This document shows, piece by piece, positions 1 to 8,962 of a DNA stretch of 19,378 bases; the first letter of the stretch is position 1; every line of letters begins with the position of its first letter. The position numbers and the translations under genes were made by a program. The stretch is from Nephromyces sp. MM_2019 (taxonomy: Eukaryota; Apicomplexa; Aconoidasida; Nephromycida), in the NCBI GenBank assembly GCA_015657535.1, contig JADHZB010000208.1, positions 1 to 19,378 on the forward strand, read 5' to 3'. The notes beneath the pieces were generated by a model. The model did not search any database. It worked only from the letters and a program-made list of their open reading frames with translations, and was not told the DNA's origin.

Positions 1-401
1 CCTTGTCTAAAGAATTTCCTGCCACCTCTCCGGGAGAAGCTTTGCCTGAAGAAGTTCCCGCCACCTCTTCAGGAGGAGCTTTGTCTAAAGAAGATCAGGG
101 AGGTGCTGTACTGACCCCATCACTTTCTGCCCCTCCAGCAAGCGTGCGATTTAGTATAAGGAGGATAAATTTCTTAGGCTCATCTGTTCCTATACTGCTC
201 CAGTCCAGTGGCATGGCCTGCCCGTTAATAGCCTTAGCGAATGCACTTTCCCTTCAAAAGCTCATTGCTATTGATGCTTCAACCATCGAGATTACCGTGT
301 CAGAAGTTACTTCGCTCATTCACGAGCGAATATTAGTGAGCAATTCATCACACTTGCAAAACGAAGAGACCTGTGCATCCATGGAATTTTTGGTAGAACA
401 A
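1..401 (+). other. MINDY gene exon 1 (partial), active-site Cys
   Basis: The reading frame starts at base 3 and is open through the left edge, so the true start lies outside. Exon 1 ends after CAA at 399-401, before a good donor (gtaagc, 402-407), phase 0. It holds about 40 residues of repeat and linker, then the beginning of the catalytic domain with Gln (201) and nucleophile Cys (219). If the donor were not used, the frame would stop 11 bases later, which truncates the domain and argues for splicing. Confidence 0.85.
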
Positions 402-3114
402 GTAAGCATGAATTAACCTCAGAATTAAACAAGCTACTTTGCTTAAAAGATGAATTAAAAGTTGGAAGGATAGGATAAAGAGCAAGTAAAAATATCAAGA
501 GGGGAAAGAGCAAGAGCAAAAGGAAGATGGGGAAGAAAAGCAAGAGGATGAAAAAACTCCACAATTTGTATAAAATTAGAAATAATATTTTATTATGAGT
601 TTTTCGCTGCAAGTATTGTTAATCTTCTTAAACAGAGTACTGACTGGGAAGCATTAATACTTGAAGAACCGTTTTATCTCTATCATGGGATGTTGTATAT
701 CTCTGCTCTTTAAACAGTACGAAATGTTAGTGCTCAAAATCGCTAGCTTACCCTTGTCTTCAACTTTGACTTTAATACACACTTTAAAAGTGCTTTGATT
801 GCCTATTCTAGTGCTTTTGCCAAAAACTCATTCAATTTTTTGTTTTGTTTAAAGGACTTTTTTACTTCTTTTATTCTTTTCTGTTTACACACACTTTTAC
901 TTCTAGAAGATGCAATCAACCCGAAACAAGTCCTCCCCTTTTCACTGATCTGCTCTGAGATCTGTTGTAGTCTAGTATTTTTCCTGGTTCTAATTTTCAT
1001 TTTAGCGGGTTTTTGAAGTTTCTTCATGAATTCCCCTCAAAGTTCCACGGCTTTGCTCTCATTCTCTGAAAGTTTACCTTACTCAAAAATCTTCACACAG
1101 GCCCTCACCCACCTGGCACAGCTCGAAAATGGACTTGACGTGAACTGTCGATTCACCAGCCCTGATGCGTTTGAGTATACCCCCCAAGTATCGCTATTTG
1201 ATCTTTTAGGGCTTCCCATTCTTCACGGCTGGATAGTCTCTGAAGATGACCCCATTCTTAGTCAATTCATTGCTCCTTATTCGTACAACCAGCTGGTTGA
1301 TAAGTGTGTCTACTATGAGGATATTCTCAGTGTTTCTGCAGCTGAAGAAGAGGGAACATTGAAGAGTGGCGCTACCAGAGGGAATTGTAAAAGGCAGGGA
1401 TCTGTCGAAGATAATTTTGATGCTCCTCTATCTTTAGAGCTGCCAACAAGAGTGATTGAGGGTTTAAGCGCTTATGAGGAGGATGTGGAAGGACGAAGGG
1501 AGTTGCTTAGTGCTTCTGCCGCTTCTACTTTACATGAACACTCTGATTCTCCAAAGAGCTGTGAAGATGACGTGAGAAAAGATTATGTTGGGGAAGATTC
1601 TCCCCACGAAAAGGTGGAAGAAGCAGTGAAGATTCACGATGTAAGCGTCCAGAAGTATCCGCAAGAAGTTGCCTTGAAGGTGGCGGAAGCAGGGGAAGCG
1701 GCTGCTAAAAAGGGTTAGTTAATCGCTCTTAGCTGTGATGTGTGTGTGGAATGGTTATGAAGTAGAGAGCTATGCTTACCAATGTGGGAAAGAAGATGGA
1801 ATTTGCGCACTATGGGGAGTTTGGAGTGTTTTGGGGGGAGAGGAAGCGTTTGTTGGTATGTGTTACGGGTGGTAAACCTTGCTTGGGATTTGCATTTGTC
1901 GAAAGTATGTGCGAGTATATCTTGTTTATGCGTGGCGATGGGGATTGTTGAGTGGATGGAGGGTTATTGTAATAGTTTGGAGCACGTATTTTTGGGAGCT
2001 CTTTGATGGTGTGTTTAGGTAGTACTCATGCTTGCGTGCATGTGTGTGTGGGCTTTTTGAATATCTTTTTGTTGCCGTATATGTCCCTCTGGATTCGAAT
2101 GGAAGTATAGATGCACACCACTTTTGCACTCTGCACATACCGAAGCTTTGCACTATCATTCTGATATATGTAAGGGAGCATGTTTTGAAAACTTCCAGCC
2201 CCCTCGTATTTTCCTTATTCTACTCTCCGCCGACTTCAAGTGTCATATCTCTTTGAAATACCTACGATGAGAGTCTTCCTGCAAGGACTCTAATCTTTCG
2301 ACTTGCAGGCTTCTCTTTGTTTTTTTTACAAACCTTTCCACTCTTGATTATCCCAGGAGCAGCTATTGTTGATTGTGTGCGTAGAGTTGTTTGTATAGCG
2401 TTGTATATGTCGAGTTCTATGTGTCGAAACGTGTATATCGAGTTGTGCATATCAAGTTGTGTGCATTAGTGTGCAATAAACTCTTCTGATTAAACCCTCT
2501 CTACCCACCTCTTTGCTTTGAAATCTACACATCTTTGTGTGCCCCTTTTCCCTTCCACAGCGGACGAAGATTTCCCTCCTTTAGCCCCCAAATTTCCTTT
2601 ACCGAAAGAGCCGTATGATGCAGAAAAAACGAAGAAATCACACGCTGTGCTCTCTCCTGTGGTGGGAGATGAAGAGAATTTGTCACAATTACGTGATGAA
2701 TATATCATCACGAAGGAATTTTTAAAGTCTTCTTCTCAGTTTACTAGCAAAGGGCTGGATATGCTTCCTAATTTTATGAAGGAACGGCAAATTGGTATCT
2801 TTTTCAGAAACAATCATTTCAATACTATTCTAAAAATGAATGGTATTGTCTTTGCTTTAGTTACTGATGTAGACTTGGCTACTGTCCCAGAGGTTGTGTG
2901 GGAGAGTGTTGACTCTATATACGGCAACACAACACTCTTCAATAGTGATTTCACCCCATATAAACAGACTGAGGCGGTTTCTCAGCTTCCTTTAAAGAAG
3001 GAAGCTGAGAAAATTGCTTCTCCACCCTCTTTACGGTATGTTTTGGGTTTTGCGAAGCTTTTTTATGAGGCAAAATGGAAATTTTTGTGTATGAATGATG
3101 GAAAATTCTGTTGA
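1..3114 (+). CDS. MINDY-family (FAM63) K48-specific deubiquitinase, 5'-partial, three visible exons
   Basis: This is a cysteine protease of the MINDY family, which trims Lys48-linked polyubiquitin chains, probably in cytosol or nucleus. I assembled it as exons 1-401, 1101-1713 and 2561 to 3035 or 3114, with GT-AG introns of phase 0 and phase 1. The domain opens with ILLQSSGMACPLIALANAL, matching the family's Gln-x5-Cys active-site motif. It continues with GLDVNCRF, FEYTPQ, LPILHGW and SYNQLV, and ends with FFRNNHF, VVWES and FNSDF. Catalytic Gln is at 201-203, Cys at 219-221 and His at 2815-2817, equivalent to Gln131, Cys137 and His319 of human MINDY1. The exon 1-2 join gives the same spacing to the GLDV motif as in human MINDY1, as I recall that sequence, which supports the splice. 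Oddities are an N-terminal 13-residue repeat and a long acidic/Ser-rich insert before the His half of the domain. The start lies left of the window and the 3' end is uncertain. Confidence 0.9.
3..110 (+). repeat. Degenerate 39-bp / 13-residue coding tandem repeat
   Basis: Codons 3-41, 42-80 and 81 onward repeat a 13-residue unit: LSKEFPATSPGEA, LPEEVPATSSGGA, then a decaying LSKEDQGGAV. The bases repeat as well (gccacctct and gaagct recur 39 bases apart), so this is a recent in-frame tandem duplication. It lies in the linker ahead of the MINDY domain. The array probably continues left of the window. It is likely disordered and acidic; no function can be assigned. Confidence 0.8.
402..1100 (+). 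other. MINDY intron 1 (699 bp)
   Basis: It is bounded by donor gtaagc and acceptor tcttcacacag. The first third is purine-rich (aag/gag runs at about 455-560) and the rest T-rich, ending in a pyrimidine-biased stretch before the acceptor. A Lys/Arg-rich open frame on the reverse strand (803-1027) is low complexity and has no family resemblance. Alternative AG sites at 1018, 1042 and 1072 are out of phase with exon 1, so 1100 is preferred. Confidence 0.75.
1101..1713 (+). other. MINDY gene exon 2
   Basis: It starts at GCC (1101) directly after an acceptor, in phase with exon 1. The first 74 codons match the family core: ALTHLAQLENGLDVNCRF, FEYTP, LFDLLGLPILHGW and APYSYNQLV. The remaining 130 codons or so (about 1323-1713) are Glu/Ser/Ala-rich and have no counterpart in the compact animal enzymes. 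The exon ends with one base of a split codon before gttagt (1714), which joins in frame (phase 1) to exon 3. Confidence 0.8.
1714..2560 (+). other. MINDY intron 2 (847 bp)
   Basis: The donor is gttagt and the acceptor is ccccttttcccttccacag, which has a strong polypyrimidine tract. The sense strand is T+G rich from the donor on (gtgatgtgtgtgtgg at about 1735). It contains a six-unit 14-bp minisatellite at 2384-2467 and a single aataaa at 2474. Short open frames inside it (1782-2006, 2032-2256 and reverse-strand ones) look like noncoding shadows. Confidence 0.75.
2384..2467 (+). repeat. 14-bp minisatellite, six units, in MINDY intron 2
   Basis: Six consecutive 14-base units start at 2384, 2398, 2412, 2426, 2440 and 2454. 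Representative units are gagttgtttgtata, gagttctatgtgtc, gagttgtgcatatc and aagttgtgtgcatt. The consensus is roughly gagttgtgtatatc. The units are diverged but strictly in register. The array ends 93 bases before exon 3. Confidence 0.75.
2561..3035 (+). other. MINDY gene exon 3, catalytic His; 3' end ambiguous
   Basis: The exon begins after the acceptor ending at 2560 and completes a GCG codon with exon 2. About 38 residues of acidic/Pro-rich insert come first, then the second half of the domain: LSQLRDEYIITKEFL, IGIFFRNNHFNTI with the catalytic His at 2815, VTDVDL, VVWESVDS and FNSDF. A consensus donor, gtatgt, at 3036-3041 would end the exon in phase 2. If it is not used, the frame reads to the TGA at 3112-3114. 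Animal relatives continue with a ubiquitin-binding motif (MIU) after this point; I could not find it convincingly downstream. Confidence 0.8.
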
Positions 3115-5250
3115 TATGGGTTTTGTATGTTTTAATATCGATGGCAGTGTAGGTTTTGGAGGCTTTAAGAATAGGAAAGATGTACTGATGCGAATTTGTA
3201 TTCGGAAGAATTGATTGGGTTGTTGGGTTTTTATCAATGGGATGTTGTGTGTGCAAAAATCTGGTGTTTTTCAGTAAAAATTTGCGTTTTCTGCTGGAGA
3301 ATGCTGTAATTTCGAAAGAAAACATATTCCTTCCCTCATCTTCATGTAATTCAATTGATCCCCTTCTCTTGAATGGTGTTTTGCTTCCTCCTTTTCCTTT
3401 TTTTTCCTCCTGCAAAAGAGTTGTTTTTAATTCTTTTCACATGATTTTGATGTATTTGTTGAATATTTTAGAGCTGCCACACTTTGGCCTGCATCAACTG
3501 CTTCCTCTCATCTTATGCGATGTTTTTTCCTGGATACTACTTGCATTGGCTTAACAGTGGCTCTTATGCGAAATTCTGCGCTTACTCCTGCCGCATGGCT
3601 GCTCTAAGTCTTTTTTTTCTTTTTTTTTGTAGCTTTTTAGCCTTGGCTAATTTTTATTTCAGCTTCTGCCTCACTCGCTTTTCTTTTTTTTTTTTTGTTC
3701 TCAATGAGAAAAGCAAGCGTATCGAGGTGTTTGGAAAGCTTCATAATACTATTTACTTCCCTCATTTCGGCAATTTGTGTGTTTTTTTTTCAGTACTGAA
3801 AAACCGAAAAAAGGTTTGAAGAAATTGCTTGTAAGTCTTCACGTGTTTCGTAGTCTTTTAGGTTGAATTTGTGGCATTTTTTTCGGTGAAATTCTTGTTT
3901 CTTGACGTTGTGAAGATTTTTATTATTTTTCATCACGTACTGAATTTTTGAATGTTCTTTTATCAATTCTGTGAGCTGTTTATATGAGAAATACATTGTC
4001 TCGTAATTCTGAATCTACTGGTTTTCGCAAAGTTTTACTTCGTGTCTAAAATATTACCTTTATCCTGATTTAGCAGGCTCTTGGTAAAATTTTGAAAAGA
4101 TTGTTGTGTATATCTTTGATCAAAGGTTTTCATTCTTAACATAGAATCACTTTTTTGATTGTCTTGATTTTGGCCTCTTTTTTCACGCTTGTTTTTTTGT
4201 TAAATTAGTATTGGCTTGTGGTAGTTAATAGATAAACCATAGCAAAACAATTTTTTTTTTCAGGCTAAGCCAGGCTGCAAGATCATGTAAAATTGTATGA
4301 TGCTGGGGAATCATCTTTTACGGGAATTCTAGGAAATTTATTGAAAAGTTTGCATTTTTTCATAAAAACCATTGTCTTATCTTGCATAAGAAGAAAATTT
4401 TCTCACTGATACTCTTAGACACTTAGCGGGTGAATTGAGGGCGTCTGAAAACACTTACGCCAATGTGAAATAAAGGATAACCTTTATAATTTTAATGACA
4501 AAAATACGTCAAGTTGTGTGCCCGGTTCCAAACGGAGCTGAAAAAACGCATTTTCAATATCCTACTACAATCAATTTGTAAGTAAAATATAAAATTAGTA
4601 TTAATAATAATCTTAGCTTTTATTGAACGAAAACACGGTCTTTTCCACTCGCGGCGTGCTAGTTTGCTGGTGGAAGCAGATCTGTTTGTTACACGATGGT
4701 ACCACACGTTGAGTTGTTATTTTTTTAGGCTTTTTTATTGAATTTGTCTCCACCTTAGTTTCTCGTGTGTTTTTTAGTGCATGATTGTTATTTGATTAGA
4801 ATTATTTGAATGCCCGCTTACTTTGCAATAAATTGTTTACTGCATATGTTGAATGATACTCTTTATGGCGTGTGCCCGCAAAGTTTAGGTAGTACACACT
4901 TATGTCTTCTGTATATTTGTTACCAGCTGCAGAATGTTATCTTTTGGCTATGTGCGCGTAGCTTGGAAGTTCACTGAAACCGTAGATTTTGTGACCACTA
5001 TATATTTACATATAAATCGCATTTTAAGTAAATCGGTGGATATTTCCGTCTTGGCGGCGGATGCGGATGTTGGTGGATTTATGCACGTGCTGAACGGCGA
5101 CGACGGTAAAACCAGATTGCATTGTTTGCCTATTTCATTGATTTTACGCTGCTTTTGTGTATTGCGGCATTTTTTGTGTGAATTTACGTGTGTGCAGCGC
5201 TTAATGATTCATGCAGTCTCTAGAATAGCAAGTGGATGTTAGTGTGAAAA
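3115..5250. other. T/G-rich region downstream of MINDY, no recognised gene
   Basis: The + strand is strongly T-rich with long T runs (about 3400-3420, 3611-3630, 3684-3697, 3783-3791 and 4251-4260). This resembles introns or an untranslated tail of a rightward transcript. A possible acceptor (tttttgtag, ending 3632) would join in phase with the donor at 3036. However, the product is Phe-rich low complexity and I do not call it. The open frame at 4934-5242 (102 codons) contains a locally GC-rich stretch (5045-5110) but matches no family I know. Confidence 0.5.
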
Positions 5251-8125
5251 CTTGCATACACAAGCGCAGGCACACACATATGCGCTTTCTGCACTTAGCT
5301 TCAGTGATATTTCCATCCCAGCTTCCGCAATAGCTGTACCCTGTTTTCTTTTTGTTGTATAAGTACGGCTCTTTAGTTATTGAAAGCTGGCCGCCAGTGA
5401 GGAGTACCAGTTATGGAAGAATTTTTTTGTTGCAAAAAAACCAAGCCGGAAGGCGCTATTTGGCGAAGCAACTGCATCATGGTTATGCCCAATTGAAAAG
5501 GCCGCACTTTATATATTAAGCTGTCGCTTCTTTTTGCCGTATTAAGCATTTTATTTTGCTTGCTTTCTGTAAATTTCTCGAGCAGTAGAAGCCATGGTCA
5601 GAGCGGCTTGAGAAACTCGCCTAGAAAACTGTGCTGAGATTAATGATAAGAACTATATACAAGCGTGAACACTTTCGTATAAGTGAGGATGGCAATAGCT
5701 AGCAAAGCAAAGCGGCAAGCATATGTAGCGCGCACCGGCAGTTATGGCAAAGCAAATAGGCACACTTGGAAGAAATCTTAATTGTACGTTTTTAGTAATT
5801 GACATAGCAATACCTCCTCAAGAAATAGGCATAAACTAGATTAATTTGTTACATCATAATAATATTCCATTTATAATAATTTTTACCAAATCCGATAAAA
5901 TAGAAATGAGTTATCATAATTATACAAAAAACTGCTTCTTAAAAAAGAAATTTATATTTGTCGGCGGTGGCATCGATATTACTTTTGTCGCTTTCTAGCA
6001 ACTCGCATAATCACACACTTGCCGACCGTAGTGATTAGTATATTCTACATTGTGGCACACAAATGAGACTCCCCGGCCAATAGAGGTTTCTGCGGAGCTA
6101 AAATTTGTGTTGACTATCTTGGCAATCAAGTTACCATTTTCCAGGCAATAAATGATGCTAGGTATTGGCCAAAAAGTGCAACTTTAGCTCTTTGCTTCTG
6201 GTCTTACTCGAGATTTTGTACCGCAATATCTAGTCAGAGAAGTCACTGTGCCGAAATGACGTGTGCTGGTGTTGTTTTCTTTCGAGATGCCGGCCAGGTT
6301 TCTCCAAGGGGCCTTTTCGGTAGTCACATTGTGGAGCACGCATATGAAGTTCTGAAACAAAATCGGTAGGGTAGAATTTCTGACGAGATTTTCACTAGAC
6401 GATTTTACACAAGATTTCTTTGCAATATAACGCCCAACAAGAAGTTTCACAGTGATTAACAACAAAGTCTGCAAGTCAACGCTTGGTGAGAGCCGCGGGG
6501 AGTGTGCTGCAGGACGTGAAACATCATTCTCAAGTATTGTGTGTTTGTGTACTTTTCTTGTTGAGCCTTTTTGGGGTGTACAATGTTAAAAGTAGCTCGT
6601 CTTGGGCCACTGCTGCTGTGTATATGTGAGTAGTTCATCTCCGTGCACTTCCTTAAAATAATGTTCTAGTAAATTTCTTACCCTTTCAACTTTCTCTGGG
6701 GTGGGTTATGATACTAAAAAGCTGGCAGCACCTCCTCTTGCCATACGTATAACCTTATCAAGGGCACTCACAAACTCATGGGGTGCCGATTGCTTTCCGC
6801 CATGCTTCGTATGAAACGTTTGCTACCATGCTTTGTGTTTGCTACGTGTTTTTTATACTATAGACTAGCTAACTGTACATATTTATCCTGTATTAGACTC
6901 CTTTGGCTGTGCTTTTCATTTGCTACATGTCTTTCCTACAATGGACTAGATAACTGTTCACATGTATACCGCGCTACATCGTTATACGTGGATATTATCT
7001 GAAGGATACTTGCCCTCATTCTGCTCAAGAGAAAAAGGGCAACCTATATCAGACTTTTCCGAAGTATTCGCTGCACCAACAACTTCGCTGGAACGGCTCC
7101 TCATCTAAAGATCAATAGCAGACGGCTATCTAATCATGACGTTACCAATAATTACCACGGGCCACCACATTTGCAAGTAACAGGGCGGCTAGCGATGGGG
7201 TGAACGCACTGAGGAAACGACCACTTTCCAACCCTTTTGCTACAAAGCTTCTAACGTGAGCTAAGCGAGGGGGGTTGAGGTAGCGAGGGTAATGAGGCCC
7301 AATTGGAAAAATTTATTCGTAGCTACTGCTAAAGGAGGGATAATAACCTTGCACATAAAGACGTGCAAAAGACGGCATACAGAATTATCCGAAAGCAGCG
7401 TCGATATTCCCAACCAGTGTAGTAGTTCATACCAGGGATTTCATATCGCTAAAGACAGGCAATGATAGAGCATTACACATGCGTATGAGTGGAGTTTTGG
7501 TAGCTGAAAAATTGTTCCTAGAGGGGAAACTATGCCTTTCCAATAAAATTTCATTTCAGTATTTATTGCTGAGCCTGCCTGTCTCGGCTAAGCACTCATC
7601 ACTCTCTTGTGCTCATAGTTTTAAGCAGTTTTAGGGTTGAATAGCCTATTTTATGATTAGAGAGGGAATTTCTTCGGCAAATCAACCACTTTTACATTAT
7701 CCTCAACCTCAGCCTTTTTTTCTCTACACGCTGAAAGACTTGCAGTTTACCCTCGTAGCATTTACGCGTCGTAAGGTATATATACCCATGAAATCTGGGG
7801 CTCGAATGCTACCCCATATTTCACTTTAATTTCTTACGTAAACATAAAAGCAAGGGATAAGCCAAGCTATACCTCCAAATACAATGTTGACAAAAGAAAG
7901 GTCCTAATAGTAAACTGTCATCGCCTCCACCGTAAGGAGGGATGGTCTTGCGGAGGGCCACGTATAATCAGAACTTTGGAGGCAGAAATCTTTCAGACTA
8001 TGAACGCACACCTCTGCATCATATTAAAGCCATTTTTTACGGTTTACATCGCGGCGCTTTAAAAAAGGTATCCATTTTTTTCACTTTAGGTACCTAGCAA
8101 CCAACCAACACTAATACACACATTT
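5251..8125. other. Intergenic DNA, no recognised gene
   Basis: Only short open frames are present on either strand, none with a recognisable domain. Visible structure includes an AT-rich block around 5780-5950, an 81-bp duplication at 6829-6963 and a small cctcc/ggagg inverted repeat at 7924-7940. I saw no RNA gene: no paired acceptor stem with a T-loop consensus, and no snRNA core motifs. Confidence 0.5.
6829..6963 (+). repeat. Diverged 81-bp direct duplication
   Basis: The copy from 6829 (tgctttgtgtttgctacgtg) recurs from 6910 (tgcttttcatttgctacatg). The copies share gactag-taactgt and other blocks over about 52 bases, with an offset of exactly 81. Because 81 is a multiple of three, the open frame at 6778-7002 reads the same 27-residue unit twice (CFVFATC and CFSFATC, then NCTY and NCSH). 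I do not recognise the product and do not claim it is expressed. Confidence 0.7.
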
Positions 8126-8962
8126 ATGCCGCAATCAAGCGTATCGAAAAGCAAACTCCATCCAGGTGGGTATACACAGCATACCAATAGAAATCAGCAT
8201 AAGCCCAACGGAGCAAAAGATTCCGTTCCATCTATCTCACCAACTATTCTTTCTATAGCAGACAAGGTACCACAAACTTCACAATGTGGCATGCCAAAAC
8301 TTTGGATACAAGCGCATTATGTAGTAGCGCAAAAATCCCTTCTCTGGATGATTTTATTAAAACTTTCTGCTCAAATAATTCAGCGTTTCAGGAATGAGCA
8401 TATCAATTCCACCACTACCGAAGGAACTCAAAGCAAACATATATATAGGTTGCTGCGTGTGCACATATAAAAAACTGGGGGTTATACACGTAAGATATAA
8501 TCTATGCAAACAACAGTATTGTGGTACCATTGCATACACATAAACAATGCCGATCTGCATGCTTCGAAGACATGCAGAAGCCACATCATATATCTTCATA
8601 TATTCATCAAATTTAAAGTCGTTAATTTTTACCTCCACGCACAATTGTTCTCACAGCATGCCTTGAATCTTTAGGAATATATTCTACCTCTAAGTTAAAT
8701 CCCTGTGATCCCCTGTTGTACGCTGTTACATTTTCCCTTCCGGTTATGCTTCTTCTCTCTATTCATACATGCTACTTTCCACCCTATGCACCCTCCGAAA
8801 AAAATTTCCCTCATGTAAAACATTACAAAAATTTTGCAGGCCAGAATATCAACGGAACTATACCTGGAGAAGACTCGAACAATACAATATCGTAATAGTT
8901 AAAAAAAGGTGCAAACAGCAGGCACATGACACGGCGGTACTGCTGTTCTATACACACATAAA
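8126..8962. other. Region 3' of the PRA1 gene, no recognised gene
   Basis: The + strand turns A/C-rich here, so the PRA1 sense strand is T/G-rich, fitting a 3' untranslated or flanking region. The open frames at 8126-8470 (+) and 8357-8644 (-) overlap each other and show no domain. The strongest local structure is the inverted repeat at 8554-8578. Confidence 0.45.
8554..8578. repeat. Perfect 8-bp inverted repeat around a self-complementary core
   Basis: Arms tctgcatg (8554-8561) and catgcaga (8571-8578) are exact reverse complements. The spacer cttcgaag plus one base is itself palindromic. It can fold as a near-continuous hairpin or act as a symmetric protein-binding site. Each arm carries the gcatg core known from apicomplexan promoter motifs of the TGCATGC type. 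The site lies about 390 bases beyond the PRA1 stop. Confidence 0.6.

Noticed and set aside
803..1027. Lys/Arg-rich open frame on the reverse strand
   Set aside because: It lies wholly inside MINDY intron 1, is low complexity from T-rich intron sequence read backwards, and has no domain.
2951..3415. 154-codon open frame on the reverse strand
   Set aside because: Its 3' part is antisense to the conserved MINDY exon 3, and the protein is Lys/Ser/His low complexity.
3237..3819. Phe-rich open frames on + after MINDY
   Set aside because: They come from long T tracts. One fits the phase of the 3036 donor, but the protein has no conserved motif, so it is not called.
4934..5242. 102-codon open frame with a GC-rich middle
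   Set aside because: No recognisable family, no supporting splice context, and an ordinary length for chance in this DNA.
7798..7815. ggggctcgaat...cccc resembling a tRNA T-arm
   Set aside because: The loop is too long, and no acceptor stem, D-arm or anticodon arm can be paired around it.
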